From contig PUMT01000195.1 of the NCBI GenBank assembly GCA_003551495.1, positions 1 through 38,124 on the forward strand: DNA of 38,124 bases. Direction: 5' to 3'. The translations under genes were made by a program, and so were the position numbers. The notes beneath the pieces are model-generated. The model searched no databases, had not been told where the DNA came from, and saw only the letters and a list, made by a program, of their open reading frames with translations. Below, piece by piece: positions 20,290 through 29,236 of the stretch; position 1 is the first letter of the stretch, and each line of letters opens with the position of its first letter. The DNA is from Bacteroidota bacterium (GTDB taxonomy: Bacteria > Bacteroidota > Bacteroidia > Bacteroidales > PUMT01).

Positions 20290-21153
20290 TTATACAGCCT
20301 TTTTAACCGAATCATTTTCAAGAAGCCCGTCAAGGCATTTGAGGTACTCATCAGCCAGCCTGTCACCGAAATACTCAAAGAATATATCATGAACAAGCTC
20401 GCGTATATTACTAAGCCAGTCTATATAGGCAAGTGCTGTAATTTTCCCTTCATTTCTCGATGAAAATTTCTGCCTGAGAATGTTTAAACTGGGGAGCAAT
20501 GCCAGATATGCCCTCACTGCGGTGTAAAGTTCAGTTGAAAAATATTTTTCTATATGCTTGATATCCCCGGGCATTATCTCATAACTCCTCTCATAAATAT
20601 CTTTAAAAGTGTTGTTCCAGTTTATATAATGCAAAAAATAATTTGCTGTCTTATATGCTCTCTGATCATTTTGAGAATTGACATAGCTTTCAAATATTTG
20701 CTCAAGCTTATTGTAAAAGGCATCTTTAATAATCCTGTCAAGTCTTTCTGCTATATCTGAACTGTATCTTGCATAAGTCCTGGCAAAACTGTTGTCATAA
20801 AGTTTTTCCGTTGAACGTGTTTCAATCATTGCTGTTTTCTTTACTATTTCCAGTTCCTGTTCCAGCAATGATGTAAGTGGAAAAAGATTGTTGCTTTTAG
20901 ATTTTTTCATCAGGCTTTCCGATAAAAATCCCTCCAAAAGCAGCTTTGAAGAATAAGGGTCTTTATCTACAAGCAGCTCTGCATCACTGCTGTACGGCCT
21001 GAGATAATGCCCAATGCGACTTAGAACTGAAATAGTGTCCTGCCCTTTGGACACAGATATATAAACCGGATAGTACTCCCCCATGCAGCCAAGCATGGCT
21101 GTTTCAGTTTTGTCAAGAAAATGGTACGCTTCCAAATCTTTATAACAATCCAT
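20290..21153 (-). CDS. Hypothetical protein
   Basis: 287-aa ORF with coherent helix-rich composition, positioned between genes. No family recognised by eye. Confidence 0.75.
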   Translation of the reverse strand: MDCYKDLEAYHFLDKTETAMLGCMGEYYPVYISVSKGQDTISVLSRIGHYLRPYSSDAELLVDKDPYSSKLLLEGFLSESLMKKSKSNNLFPLTSLLEQELEIVKKTAMIETRSTEKLYDNSFARTYARYSSDIAERLDRIIKDAFYNKLEQIFESYVNSQNDQRAYKTANYFLHYINWNNTFKDIYERSYEIMPGDIKHIEKYFSTELYTAVRAYLALLPSLNILRQKFSSRNEGKITALAYIDWLSNIRELVHDIFFEYFGDRLADEYLKCLDGLLENDSVKKAV

Positions 21154-21459
21154 AATCAGAATTATAACCTATATATACTTAAAACAAACTGGAATGTTTC
21201 AAAGCTGGTGAAATAATAAGTTTAAATCATCTTAAACCCGTTCAATAACGAAACAAATAAATGCCGGTTCCCGTAAAACAAAAAAGTTAACGTTTCCGGA
21301 AGCTGGGCATTGCCAATAACTTGATTCAGATACTAAGCCAGCTTTTGGTTTAATTGTTATATATCAAAGAGCTTCCGGTTAATGAAGCTTTGAGTATATA
21401 TATTTTTTTAACTTTAGACAGCTTAATTATTAAGAGGGATTAAATCAAAGCAAAATTCT

Positions 21460-23370
21460 ATGTTAGAGCTCAAGTTCAATCTTAAAGCAAAAACCGGCCT
21501 GATCACGGATGCTTCAAAGGTCGAAGAACGGGAATCCAGATTAAGAAAAGAGTACGGTAAAATACTTGAATACGAAAAAACCGGTGAACCCGCGAGGTTT
21601 TTTGAACTGGATGAAATTGTAAACTCTCCGGAATTCAAGGAAAAGAGAAAAATAATCAACAGCCGCAAGTTCAGCGACACAGAAGCCTATGATAAACTCA
21701 TGGCTTACAGGGAGATGAAAAAATCCAGGCCTGTTGCAGGATATTTCAGGTTTATATCAAATCCATTTTTTGAAAGTTTCCGGAAGATTGAAAGTTCGGA
21801 TGAAGTGAAAAAGTTTCATGAACTGGAAAAGTATGTCAGGTCCGGTGAGCTTGACCGCATAAAAAAAATGAAATTCGAAGATACGGAAGCATACGAAAAA
21901 TACCTGGCATACAAAAAATTGAAAAAATCGCCTGATATACAAGATTACTTTTCAGTAAAATCTTCCAAATACTTCGATGCGTTCAAAGAAACTGAAAACA
22001 GTGAAAAACTGGCAAGGTTAAAGGAACTTGAAATGTTCGTAAATTCAAGCGACTTTCATGCCAGAAAAAAAGTGTTATCATCATCTGAGTTCAAAGAAAC
22101 TGATGAATACAAAAAGTATGAGGAATACCTTCACCTGAAGGAAGACCCTAAAATAATTGCCTATTATAACATTGCATCTTCAAAAGCTTTTGCAAATTAC
22201 AAGGTTTTGGCAGACTCTCCTGATATAATGGAATATGAAAAACTTGAAAAATACATCACATCAGGAGAATATGAAAAGGATAAGAAACAATTTGAAATTG
22301 AAAAAGCGACTGCACTGCATAAGGAAAAAGAATACAAAAAACTGAAAAACAGCAGCAAATACAAAAAATACTTCAAACTTAGAGGTTCAAAGGATTATGA
22401 ATATTACAGGGAACTCCACAATTCTGATAAGATAAAGGAGTATATGGAACTGGAAAAATTTGTCCAGTCTGTCGAGTTCAGGGAGCTTAAAAAGCAAATG
22501 CAATCCCGCAATAAATTCAAAAATTCACCTGAATACCAGCAATTGCTTGAATACTCTGAATTAAAGAAATCCCGAAAGTTAAAATGGTACCTCAAACTGA
22601 AAGATTCACAAGTTTTCGACGAAATCAGAAGATGGGAGCTTGTTTTTTCCGATGATTTTCTTACGAACGGACTGAACAGGGAGAAATGGCTGACGTCTTA
22701 TTTCTGGGGGAAAAACCTTCTGAATGATAGTTATTCACTTGCTGCAGATCAGCACTATTTTACTGCTGACAATAATTTCGAAATTAAAAACGGGGTTCTT
22801 AAACTATATACCAAAAGGGAAAAAATTAAGGGTAAAGCATGGGATCCATCAATCGGTTTTTTTGAAAAATATTTTGATTTCACTTCCGGTATGATAAACA
22901 CAGGCGAAAGCCTGTGGCAAAAGTACGGTGCATTTGAGGCCAAAGTCAGATTAAACGCATCGCCCTCGGTTTACCACACTTTTTGGATGGTATCTGACAA
23001 AATGGTTCCCCACCTGAATGTATTCAGGTTTTCAGGAAGCAATAAGAAACAGGTCAATATAGGAGGGCTCTGGCAGGATGAATCAGAGCCGGACAGGATC
23101 AAAAAAACCGAAAGTACTGTCAAAGGTGTGGACTTCTCTCGCAACTACTACATTTTCAGACTGGAATGGTCACCTGAAGAGATAATATGGAAAATCAACA
23201 ATAATGTTGTTAAAAGAGAACGCAACAAAGCATTCAATAAACCTATGTATTTAATTTTCAGTTCGGGTATTGCCGGCGATGCAACTGAAAACAGCCTGCC
23301 TGTATCATTCGATATCGACTGGGTTAAAATATACAGACCGGCCGGGAAGCAGATTACTGAAGAAAACTGA
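21460..23370 (+). CDS. Protein with five tandem ~70-aa helical repeats fused to a GH16-like (concanavalin/laminarinase fold) domain, probably catalytically inactive
   Basis: C-terminal GH16-like landmarks: WELVFSDDFLTNGLNREKW, YGAFEAKVRL, HTFWMVSDKM, YYIFRLEWSPEEIIWKINNNVV, PMYLIFSSGIAG, FDIDWVKIYR. N-terminal repeated units carry ELEKYV.SGE...KK...FK.TE.Y.KY..YK.LKKS...YF.LK.SK.F..F. No signal peptide is visible. Confidence 0.85.
   Translation: MLELKFNLKAKTGLITDASKVEERESRLRKEYGKILEYEKTGEPARFFELDEIVNSPEFKEKRKIINSRKFSDTEAYDKLMAYREMKKSRPVAGYFRFISNPFFESFRKIESSDEVKKFHELEKYVRSGELDRIKKMKFEDTEAYEKYLAYKKLKKSPDIQDYFSVKSSKYFDAFKETENSEKLARLKELEMFVNSSDFHARKKVLSSSEFKETDEYKKYEEYLHLKEDPKIIAYYNIASSKAFANYKVLADSPDIMEYEKLEKYITSGEYEKDKKQFEIEKATALHKEKEYKKLKNSSKYKKYFKLRGSKDYEYYRELHNSDKIKEYMELEKFVQSVEFRELKKQMQSRNKFKNSPEYQQLLEYSELKKSRKLKWYLKLKDSQVFDEIRRWELVFSDDFLTNGLNREKWLTSYFWGKNLLNDSYSLAADQHYFTADNNFEIKNGVLKLYTKREKIKGKAWDPSIGFFEKYFDFTSGMINTGESLWQKYGAFEAKVRLNASPSVYHTFWMVSDKMVPHLNVFRFSGSNKKQVNIGGLWQDESEPDRIKKTESTVKGVDFSRNYYIFRLEWSPEEIIWKINNNVVKRERNKAFNKPMYLIFSSGIAGDATENSLPVSFDIDWVKIYRPAGKQITEEN
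21592..22635 (+). repeat. Five tandem protein-level repeats (68-72 aa each)
   Basis: The [E/K]-L-[E/D] anchor recurs at codons 21604, 21820, 22024, 22240 and 22447, giving spacings of 216, 204, 216 and 207 nt. R2 FHELEKYVRSGELDRIKKM..., R3 LKELEMFVNSSDFHARKKV..., R4 YEKLEKYITSGEYEKDKKQ..., R5 YMELEKFVQSVEFRELKKQ... Confidence 0.9.
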
Positions 23371-23435
23371 TGCAGTGTTTTGTTTTCCGGATCTGGTGAT
23401 AGACAAGTTGCTGTCTGACATATAAGCACACATCT

Positions 23436-23472
23436 AAAAAAAATTCCGGGATTAGTACCCCGGAATTTTTTT
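23436..23472. terminator. Bidirectional terminator between the GH16-like gene and the AbgT gene
   Basis: AAAAAAATTCCGGG-ATTAGTA-CCCCGGAATTTTTTT, with an A-run on one side and a T-run on the other, located between convergent genes. Confidence 0.88.
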
Positions 23473-23497
23473 GTACTCTTTCCCGTCCAGCCCATTA

Positions 23498-25069
23498 TTA
23501 CTGTATATATATGCCTTCTCCAACACCTATAGGCAAGTTGAGGCCGTACCAGACAAAGAGTAATACCACCCACATAATAAACAAAATAATTGCATAAGGT
23601 ATAAGAAGTGAAATAATGGTGCCAATTCCCAGATTCTTGTTGTATTTATGAATCCATCCCAGCAATAACGGGAAATAGGGATATATTGGAGAAATACAGT
23701 TTGTTATAGAATCGCCTACACGATACATCAGCTGCACGAAGGCCGGACTGTAACCAAGCTGTGCAAGCATGGGGATGAATATCGGAGCAAAGATAGCCCA
23801 TTTGGCGGAACCGCTTCCCATGAATATGTTTATCACTGCCACAATTATCATGTAAAGGGTGAACATAACAGGGCCCACCATACCTGTAGCCTGGAGAAAC
23901 TCTGCTCCGGAAATTGCAAGTATTGTATCCAGCTGAGACCAGTTAAAGAGATTGATAAACTGGGCTACTACAAGCATAAGTACAATGTATCCGGAAAGCT
24001 CCTTCATACCATGCTCCATAAATTTCAGTACATCATTGGATTTTTTGATCGTACCCGTAGCCTTTCCGAAAAAATATCCCGGAATTGCAAAAAAGAAGAA
24101 CAGAATTGGTATTAACCCCCTCAAAAAAGGTGAAGGTACCAGTCCGCCGGTTTCAGGATCCCGCAACGGAGCCCATGAAGGAACTACAAGTATGACAATT
24201 AAAATAATATAGAGTGAAAGTGCTATTCCTGCCTTTTTGAGACCCCTTTTTTCATCTTCAGTAAGTGTAGCTCTCTCAGTTGGGGTGTCGGAGGATATTG
24301 TATAATCAAAATTTTTGCACCGCGGAATAGTAAAGCGTGATACTATGAATGCCCCTACAACTCCCAGTAAAATTGTGGAAACAATCATGAAGTACCAGTT
24401 GGCAGTTGCACTGACCTCCATGCCGTCAACCATTTGCTCTGTAATTGATGAGCTGATACCTGCAAGGAGAACATCGGTCCCGGCTATAAAGAAATTTGCC
24501 GTAAAACCGGCAGTTGCACCAGCATATCCCGCAATCAGTCCGGCAATAGGATTTAGCCCCATTTGCGCAAAAATCAGCGCCGCAATCGGAGGTACAATTA
24601 CCACACCGGCATCTGACCCTATATTTCCGCATGCTCCGATTATAAATATTACAGGAAGGACAATTTTGTTCGGTACAGAAAAAGCAACTGTCCGCATCGC
24701 AACAGCCAGCAAACCGCTTCGTTCTGCAACGGACACCCCCATAAGCATTACGAGTACAAGACCGAAAGGTGCAAAATGGGCAAAATTCGTTACCATCTCC
24801 TGCACAAAACGTCTCAGAGCTTCACCTGAAATAAGGTTTTGAGCCTCAACTACCCTCCCCGTTGAAGGGTCTGTTGCACTTACTCCCAGAAAGGAGGTAA
24901 TTCCGCTAAGAATTACAATAAAAATGCAAATCCAAACAAAAATCCAGAAAGGATGAGGCAGTTTATTTCCCAGAATCTCTATCCACCTGAGTAACCCTGA
25001 AGAACCTGCGTCCTGGGCTGTTTCTTTTTTATTCATATTTTCTTTGTTTTGTTGGCTTTTTTCTTCCAT
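23498..25069 (-). CDS. AbgT family transporter
   Basis: 523-aa multi-TM protein: NKLPHPFWIFVWICIFIVILSGI, GSGSAKWAIFAPIFIPMLAQLGYSPAFVQLMYRVGDSITNCISPIYPYFPLLLGW. Confidence 0.92.
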   Translation of the reverse strand: MEEKSQQNKENMNKKETAQDAGSSGLLRWIEILGNKLPHPFWIFVWICIFIVILSGITSFLGVSATDPSTGRVVEAQNLISGEALRRFVQEMVTNFAHFAPFGLVLVMLMGVSVAERSGLLAVAMRTVAFSVPNKIVLPVIFIIGACGNIGSDAGVVIVPPIAALIFAQMGLNPIAGLIAGYAGATAGFTANFFIAGTDVLLAGISSSITEQMVDGMEVSATANWYFMIVSTILLGVVGAFIVSRFTIPRCKNFDYTISSDTPTERATLTEDEKRGLKKAGIALSLYIILIVILVVPSWAPLRDPETGGLVPSPFLRGLIPILFFFFAIPGYFFGKATGTIKKSNDVLKFMEHGMKELSGYIVLMLVVAQFINLFNWSQLDTILAISGAEFLQATGMVGPVMFTLYMIIVAVINIFMGSGSAKWAIFAPIFIPMLAQLGYSPAFVQLMYRVGDSITNCISPIYPYFPLLLGWIHKYNKNLGIGTIISLLIPYAIILFIMWVVLLFVWYGLNLPIGVGEGIYIQ

Positions 25070-25278
25070 AATTATTGGTTTCTGTATTTATAATTGAAAA
25101 AAAAGGGTCTTTCCCATTTAACATAAAAAATATGCACAGCAAAAATAATATATTTAACAAACAAATAACAATAAACGAGTTATACATCGGCAGGCTTGAT
25201 TTACGTTGCAGGTTGCATTATTGAAGCATTTTCAGGTTTATTAGCAGTGCAGCCTGCTAAATCTGTAAACCGTATTGG

Positions 25279-25308
25279 TTTGTAAATTGATTTCAAAATA
25301 TATATTTG
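25279..25308 (+). promoter_or_regulatory. Candidate Bacteroidota-type promoter for the M28 peptidase gene
   Basis: TTTG (25279-25282), an 18-nt gap, then TATATTTG (25301-25308), about 80 nt upstream of the start codon. Confidence 0.6.
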
Positions 25309-25387
25309 GTTAAAGCGTTATTTTTCATAATTTTGGGTTGCTGGACATAGCAAAAAAAATATCAAATAATAACCAAATATTATATCC

Positions 25388-27055
25388 ATGAAAACCAAAA
25401 AATCAATACGTTTTATTCAATATTCTGTTTTTATTGCCGCTGTAATGGCATTGCTGTCCAAATGCGGTCCTGCCGCTTATGAAATCGAAACATTCTGCGA
25501 AAAACTGGAAGAATACATCGAAGTACTTTCCTCAGATGAATTTGAAGGCAGGGCTCCGTCAACTCCCGGAGGACGTAAAACAGTGGAATATATTGAATCA
25601 CATTTCAGGAGAATCGGTCTGGAGCCTGCTGTAAACGGAAGCTACAGGCAAACTGTGCCGCTGGTTGAAATAACCCCCTCAAATATTTCAGACCTCAGAA
25701 TAACCGGCAACGGAGCGGACCTTTCATTCAGATATTACGATGAAATGATGGTTAACTCGGTAAGGCTGGGAATGGATGATGTTAACCTGAGCAACAGCGA
25801 GATGGTATTTGTGGGTTACGGGGTAAATGCACCGGAGTATGACTGGAATGATTACGAAGGCGTAGATGTAAGTGGTAAGACTGTTGTAATACTGGTTAAT
25901 GACCCGGGATATGCAACAGGAGACGAGGAGCTGTTCACCGGAAATGCAATGACTTATTACGGGCGGTGGACTTATAAATTTGAGGAGGCTGCAAGGCAGG
26001 GAGCCGAAGCCGCACTTATAATACACCAAAGCGGACCTGCCGGGTACGGATGGAATGTAGTAAGCACTTCCTGGTCGGGACCTAACCTGGAGCTGGATGC
26101 TGAAAGGGAAGTAACGCCACTCCTTGTTGAAGGATGGATACAAAAAGATGTTGCAGAAAAGATTTTCGAACAGGCAGGAACATCACTCAGTGAGCTATCC
26201 GAAATGGCAATCAGTCCCGATTTCACCCCTGTACCTCTTGATCTTACCACATCTGTAAGTTTCAGCAACAGCTACCGGACTTCTGAATCACATAACGTTA
26301 TTGGTTACATTGAAGGAAGCATGTATCCCGAAGAATCATTCGTCTATATGGCACACTGGGATCACCTTGGAATGACAGAAACCGAAGAGGGAGAAATTGA
26401 AATTTACAACGGGGCAGTCGACAACGCCACCGGAACCGCAGGTGTTATTTGCCTTGCTGAAAGATTCATGGCGCTTGAAGAACCCCCGCAAAGAACAATT
26501 GTCTTTATGGCTGTAACTGCAGAAGAATCTGGTTTGTTAGGGTCGAGGTATTATGCGGAGAACCCATTATTCCCCCTTTCAACAACTGTGGCAGGCATCA
26601 ATATGGATGCACTGAATGTATATGGGCCAACTCATGATGTATCTGTTATCGGCTACGGAAGCTCTGACCTTGACAATTATTTGAGGCGTCATGCATCTGC
26701 ACAAAATCGGAGGCTTGAGCCCGATGAGCACCCCGAGAGAGGCTATTATTACCGCTCAGATCATTTCAGTATGGCAAGGTTTGGGGTTCCCATGATTTAT
26801 GCAAAAGGAGGATCTGATTATATCGGCAGGGACGAAGAGTATTCTCAAATGGTTGCAGAGGATTATGCAAAACGTTATCACATGCCGGAAGATGTGATGC
26901 ATGATCTCTGGGATTTTGAAGGACTGCACCAGGATTTATGGCTGTTTTTCAACATAGGGAAGGATCTTGCCAATAGCAACGATTTCCCGAACTGGGTAGA
27001 AGGTAATGAATTCAGGGCTATACGCGATAAAACTGAAGCCGCGAGACGAAGGTAA
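25388..27055 (+). CDS. M28 family metallopeptidase, secreted/lipoprotein-like
   Basis: HWDHLG (zinc ligand), YNGAVDNATGTAGV, FMAVTAEESGLLGSRYYAENP, YYYRSDHFSMARFGVPMIY. A PA-like insert is present, and the N-terminus is signal-like. Confidence 0.93.
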   Translation: MKTKKSIRFIQYSVFIAAVMALLSKCGPAAYEIETFCEKLEEYIEVLSSDEFEGRAPSTPGGRKTVEYIESHFRRIGLEPAVNGSYRQTVPLVEITPSNISDLRITGNGADLSFRYYDEMMVNSVRLGMDDVNLSNSEMVFVGYGVNAPEYDWNDYEGVDVSGKTVVILVNDPGYATGDEELFTGNAMTYYGRWTYKFEEAARQGAEAALIIHQSGPAGYGWNVVSTSWSGPNLELDAEREVTPLLVEGWIQKDVAEKIFEQAGTSLSELSEMAISPDFTPVPLDLTTSVSFSNSYRTSESHNVIGYIEGSMYPEESFVYMAHWDHLGMTETEEGEIEIYNGAVDNATGTAGVICLAERFMALEEPPQRTIVFMAVTAEESGLLGSRYYAENPLFPLSTTVAGINMDALNVYGPTHDVSVIGYGSSDLDNYLRRHASAQNRRLEPDEHPERGYYYRSDHFSMARFGVPMIYAKGGSDYIGRDEEYSQMVAEDYAKRYHMPEDVMHDLWDFEGLHQDLWLFFNIGKDLANSNDFPNWVEGNEFRAIRDKTEAARRR

Positions 27056-27078
27056 AATATCAGAACAATTAATGCTTC

Positions 27079-27115
27079 GGGGATGCAATTTAATGTTCTG
27101 TATCCCCTTTTTTTT
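27079..27115 (+). terminator. Probable terminator after the M28 peptidase gene
   Basis: GGGGAT ... ATCCCC followed by TTTTTTTT. The loop is long. Confidence 0.6.
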
Positions 27116-27264
27116 ATGGGATCTATAGCTGCCTTTTTTTTAAGAAGACAATTGAACAATACTGCTGAAATTCCTGTTTATAATAATAAAAATTTTAAGG
27201 AGGCGTTATTTTTAGTAAAACACCTTCCTTTTACAGTAATTCCTGACAAATAACGTCCGGCAAA

Positions 27265-27987
27265 ATGTGTAAAAGTATCTATATCACGGCAATATTTTCC
27301 CTTATCTTGATGCACCAGGCTGCAAGCCGGCCGCATACTCACCCGCATGAGTCTTTTTATATTTCTTCAAATAACGACACCGTAAATAAGACAGGAGAAC
27401 TGGTTGACATTAACGGCAATACATATGAAACAGTTCGTATAGGAACCCAGGTATGGATGGCCGAAAACCTCAATGTTTCTCAATACAGCAACGGAGATCC
27501 CATTCCAAGGGTAACAGATGATAAAGAGTGGGAAAATATAAAAGAAGGAGCCTACAGTTATTACAGGAATTTCTGGTATTTTGGCCGGGTTTACGGCGCT
27601 ATTTACAACTGGCATGCTGTTAATGACGAGAGGGGGCTGTGTCCTGAAGGATGGCGGGTTCCGGATGATTCTGACTGGCGTGCATTGTCAGATTACCTTG
27701 ACGGAAGAGAAAATGCAGGAGGCAAGCTAAAAGCAAGATCCCTGAGATGGATGAGGCCGAATGAGGGGGCAACCGACAAAACCGGCTTTTCTGCACTTCC
27801 CGGTGGCTACCGCCATAGCAACGGTACATTTTATAATATAAGGCAGTTCGGGGACTACTGGACATCCCTGGGATTCCCCGATGGATATGCATTTTTCAGA
27901 AGCTTCTGCAACCGGTACCCATATATACATGAAGGTGTATACAGCAAGAATGCCGGTGCTTATGTCAGATGCATCAAAAAGGATTAA
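27265..27987 (+). CDS. FISUMP domain protein (Fibrobacter succinogenes major paralogous domain)
   Basis: DINGNTYETVRIGTQVWMAENLNVSQYSNGDPIPRVTDDKEWENI...GAIYNWHAVNDERGLCPEGWRVPDDSDWRALSDYLDG...ATDKTGFSALPGGYR...GAYVRCIKKD. Confidence 0.9.
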   Translation: MCKSIYITAIFSLILMHQAASRPHTHPHESFYISSNNDTVNKTGELVDINGNTYETVRIGTQVWMAENLNVSQYSNGDPIPRVTDDKEWENIKEGAYSYYRNFWYFGRVYGAIYNWHAVNDERGLCPEGWRVPDDSDWRALSDYLDGRENAGGKLKARSLRWMRPNEGATDKTGFSALPGGYRHSNGTFYNIRQFGDYWTSLGFPDGYAFFRSFCNRYPYIHEGVYSKNAGAYVRCIKKD

Positions 27988-28919
27988 AATACCGGTTCAA
28001 CATCGTAACCTTCTTTCTTAAGCAAATTCACCAATCCTTTTTCACCCGGGAGATGAGCAGCACCAAAGGCAAAAAAGACCGGCCGATCATGCATCATTTC
28101 TTTCATGACAGGAAGCCATTGCAGATTCCTTTCTGTGATGAACCCTGCATCCTCATAGATCTGCTCTTCGGGACTTTCATCGGGTGTTTTTTTAATGGAC
28201 ACCAGATCCCTTTTCCTGTATAGAGCAACCATTTGCTGAAACTGCTCACGAACTTCATAATAGTTTTCTATCGTGGCAATCAGTTCATAAACCTCATCCT
28301 CAAGCTTTATTCCCTTAAAGAGTGCGATCTGGTCATCAATATTTTCAATACCTGATATTCTGATCCTGTTGTCCATTGCAATTTCGGCTAAATACCTCTC
28401 ATAACTCCTCGGAGTGCACCCAAGTATATGGGGATATATCTCTGAAACAAGAAAAAAAGGCCTTACATGTGAATAGTGTTCAATATTTATTCCCAGGCTA
28501 TCCAGGAAAAAACCTTCAACCAACAGGTATTGTTCCCGGGAAAGTACCCTTCTCAGTGTCAATCCTCTCTCGAGGTACATAACATTCTGCATTCCTGCCC
28601 AGAAATAGGGATCATATGTATTGACCTCAAGTACCAGCTGTTTTGTCTCAAGTAACTTCCTTTTGAGGGGATTGTAAAAAATGAATTCCCCGGTACAGAA
28701 CCGGGCAAATATTACAAAGTCCTCCGGGCATATCTGGTGCATTGTCCCGAACAAATAAGAAGGCGACTCAAGGCCCTTGCCGCTGATCCTCCACATGAGC
28801 CTGTTCGGATAAGTAAAATCATCAGCCTCCTCCGTGACATTTACTGAAGGTAAAGCAGACATATCCGCTAAACCCAAAAAAAGCAGTACGGTAAAAACCT
28901 GGCGTAACATATTTTGCAA
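27984..28919 (-). CDS. TraB/GumN family protein
   Basis: SYLFGTMHQICPEDF near the N-terminus and RPVFFAFGAAHLPGEKGLVNLLKKEGYDVEPVF at the C-terminus. Confidence 0.88.
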   Translation of the reverse strand: MQNMLRQVFTVLLFLGLADMSALPSVNVTEEADDFTYPNRLMWRISGKGLESPSYLFGTMHQICPEDFVIFARFCTGEFIFYNPLKRKLLETKQLVLEVNTYDPYFWAGMQNVMYLERGLTLRRVLSREQYLLVEGFFLDSLGINIEHYSHVRPFFLVSEIYPHILGCTPRSYERYLAEIAMDNRIRISGIENIDDQIALFKGIKLEDEVYELIATIENYYEVREQFQQMVALYRKRDLVSIKKTPDESPEEQIYEDAGFITERNLQWLPVMKEMMHDRPVFFAFGAAHLPGEKGLVNLLKKEGYDVEPVF

Positions 28920-29236
28920 GCTTACAAACAGATTATTATATAACGAAAAATGTAACCTTATATATGTACAATTTACGAAAAAGGGAATATAAAACGCAAT
29001 TAAAATATAATGCTGGCCGCAGTCGACATAAAAGGATATCAGAATAATTTTTTTAATTTAATTACCTAAATTCCTGGACATTTCTGAAAAACCGGGAGGA
29101 AAAATTGGTAAATGGGATTTATTTAACAACCTTTGCAAATTGGCGGCGTTTTTCAAAAAATAAGCCGCGTCAAGAACAATAAACCATTTTTCAAAGTGTT
29201 ATTCTATTAAATGTTTAACAATAAATTCTATTTAAA

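Noticed and set aside
24315-24842. 175-aa plus-strand ORF opposite the AbgT gene
   Set aside because: Thr/Ala/Pro-rich reverse-complement artefact of a TM-rich gene.
27197-27256. Inverted segments AAGGAGGCGTT / AACACCTTCCTT and GTTATTT / AAATAAC upstream of the first FISUMP gene
   Set aside because: Short, bulged pairings in an AT-rich region with no second support; not strong enough to call a regulatory element.
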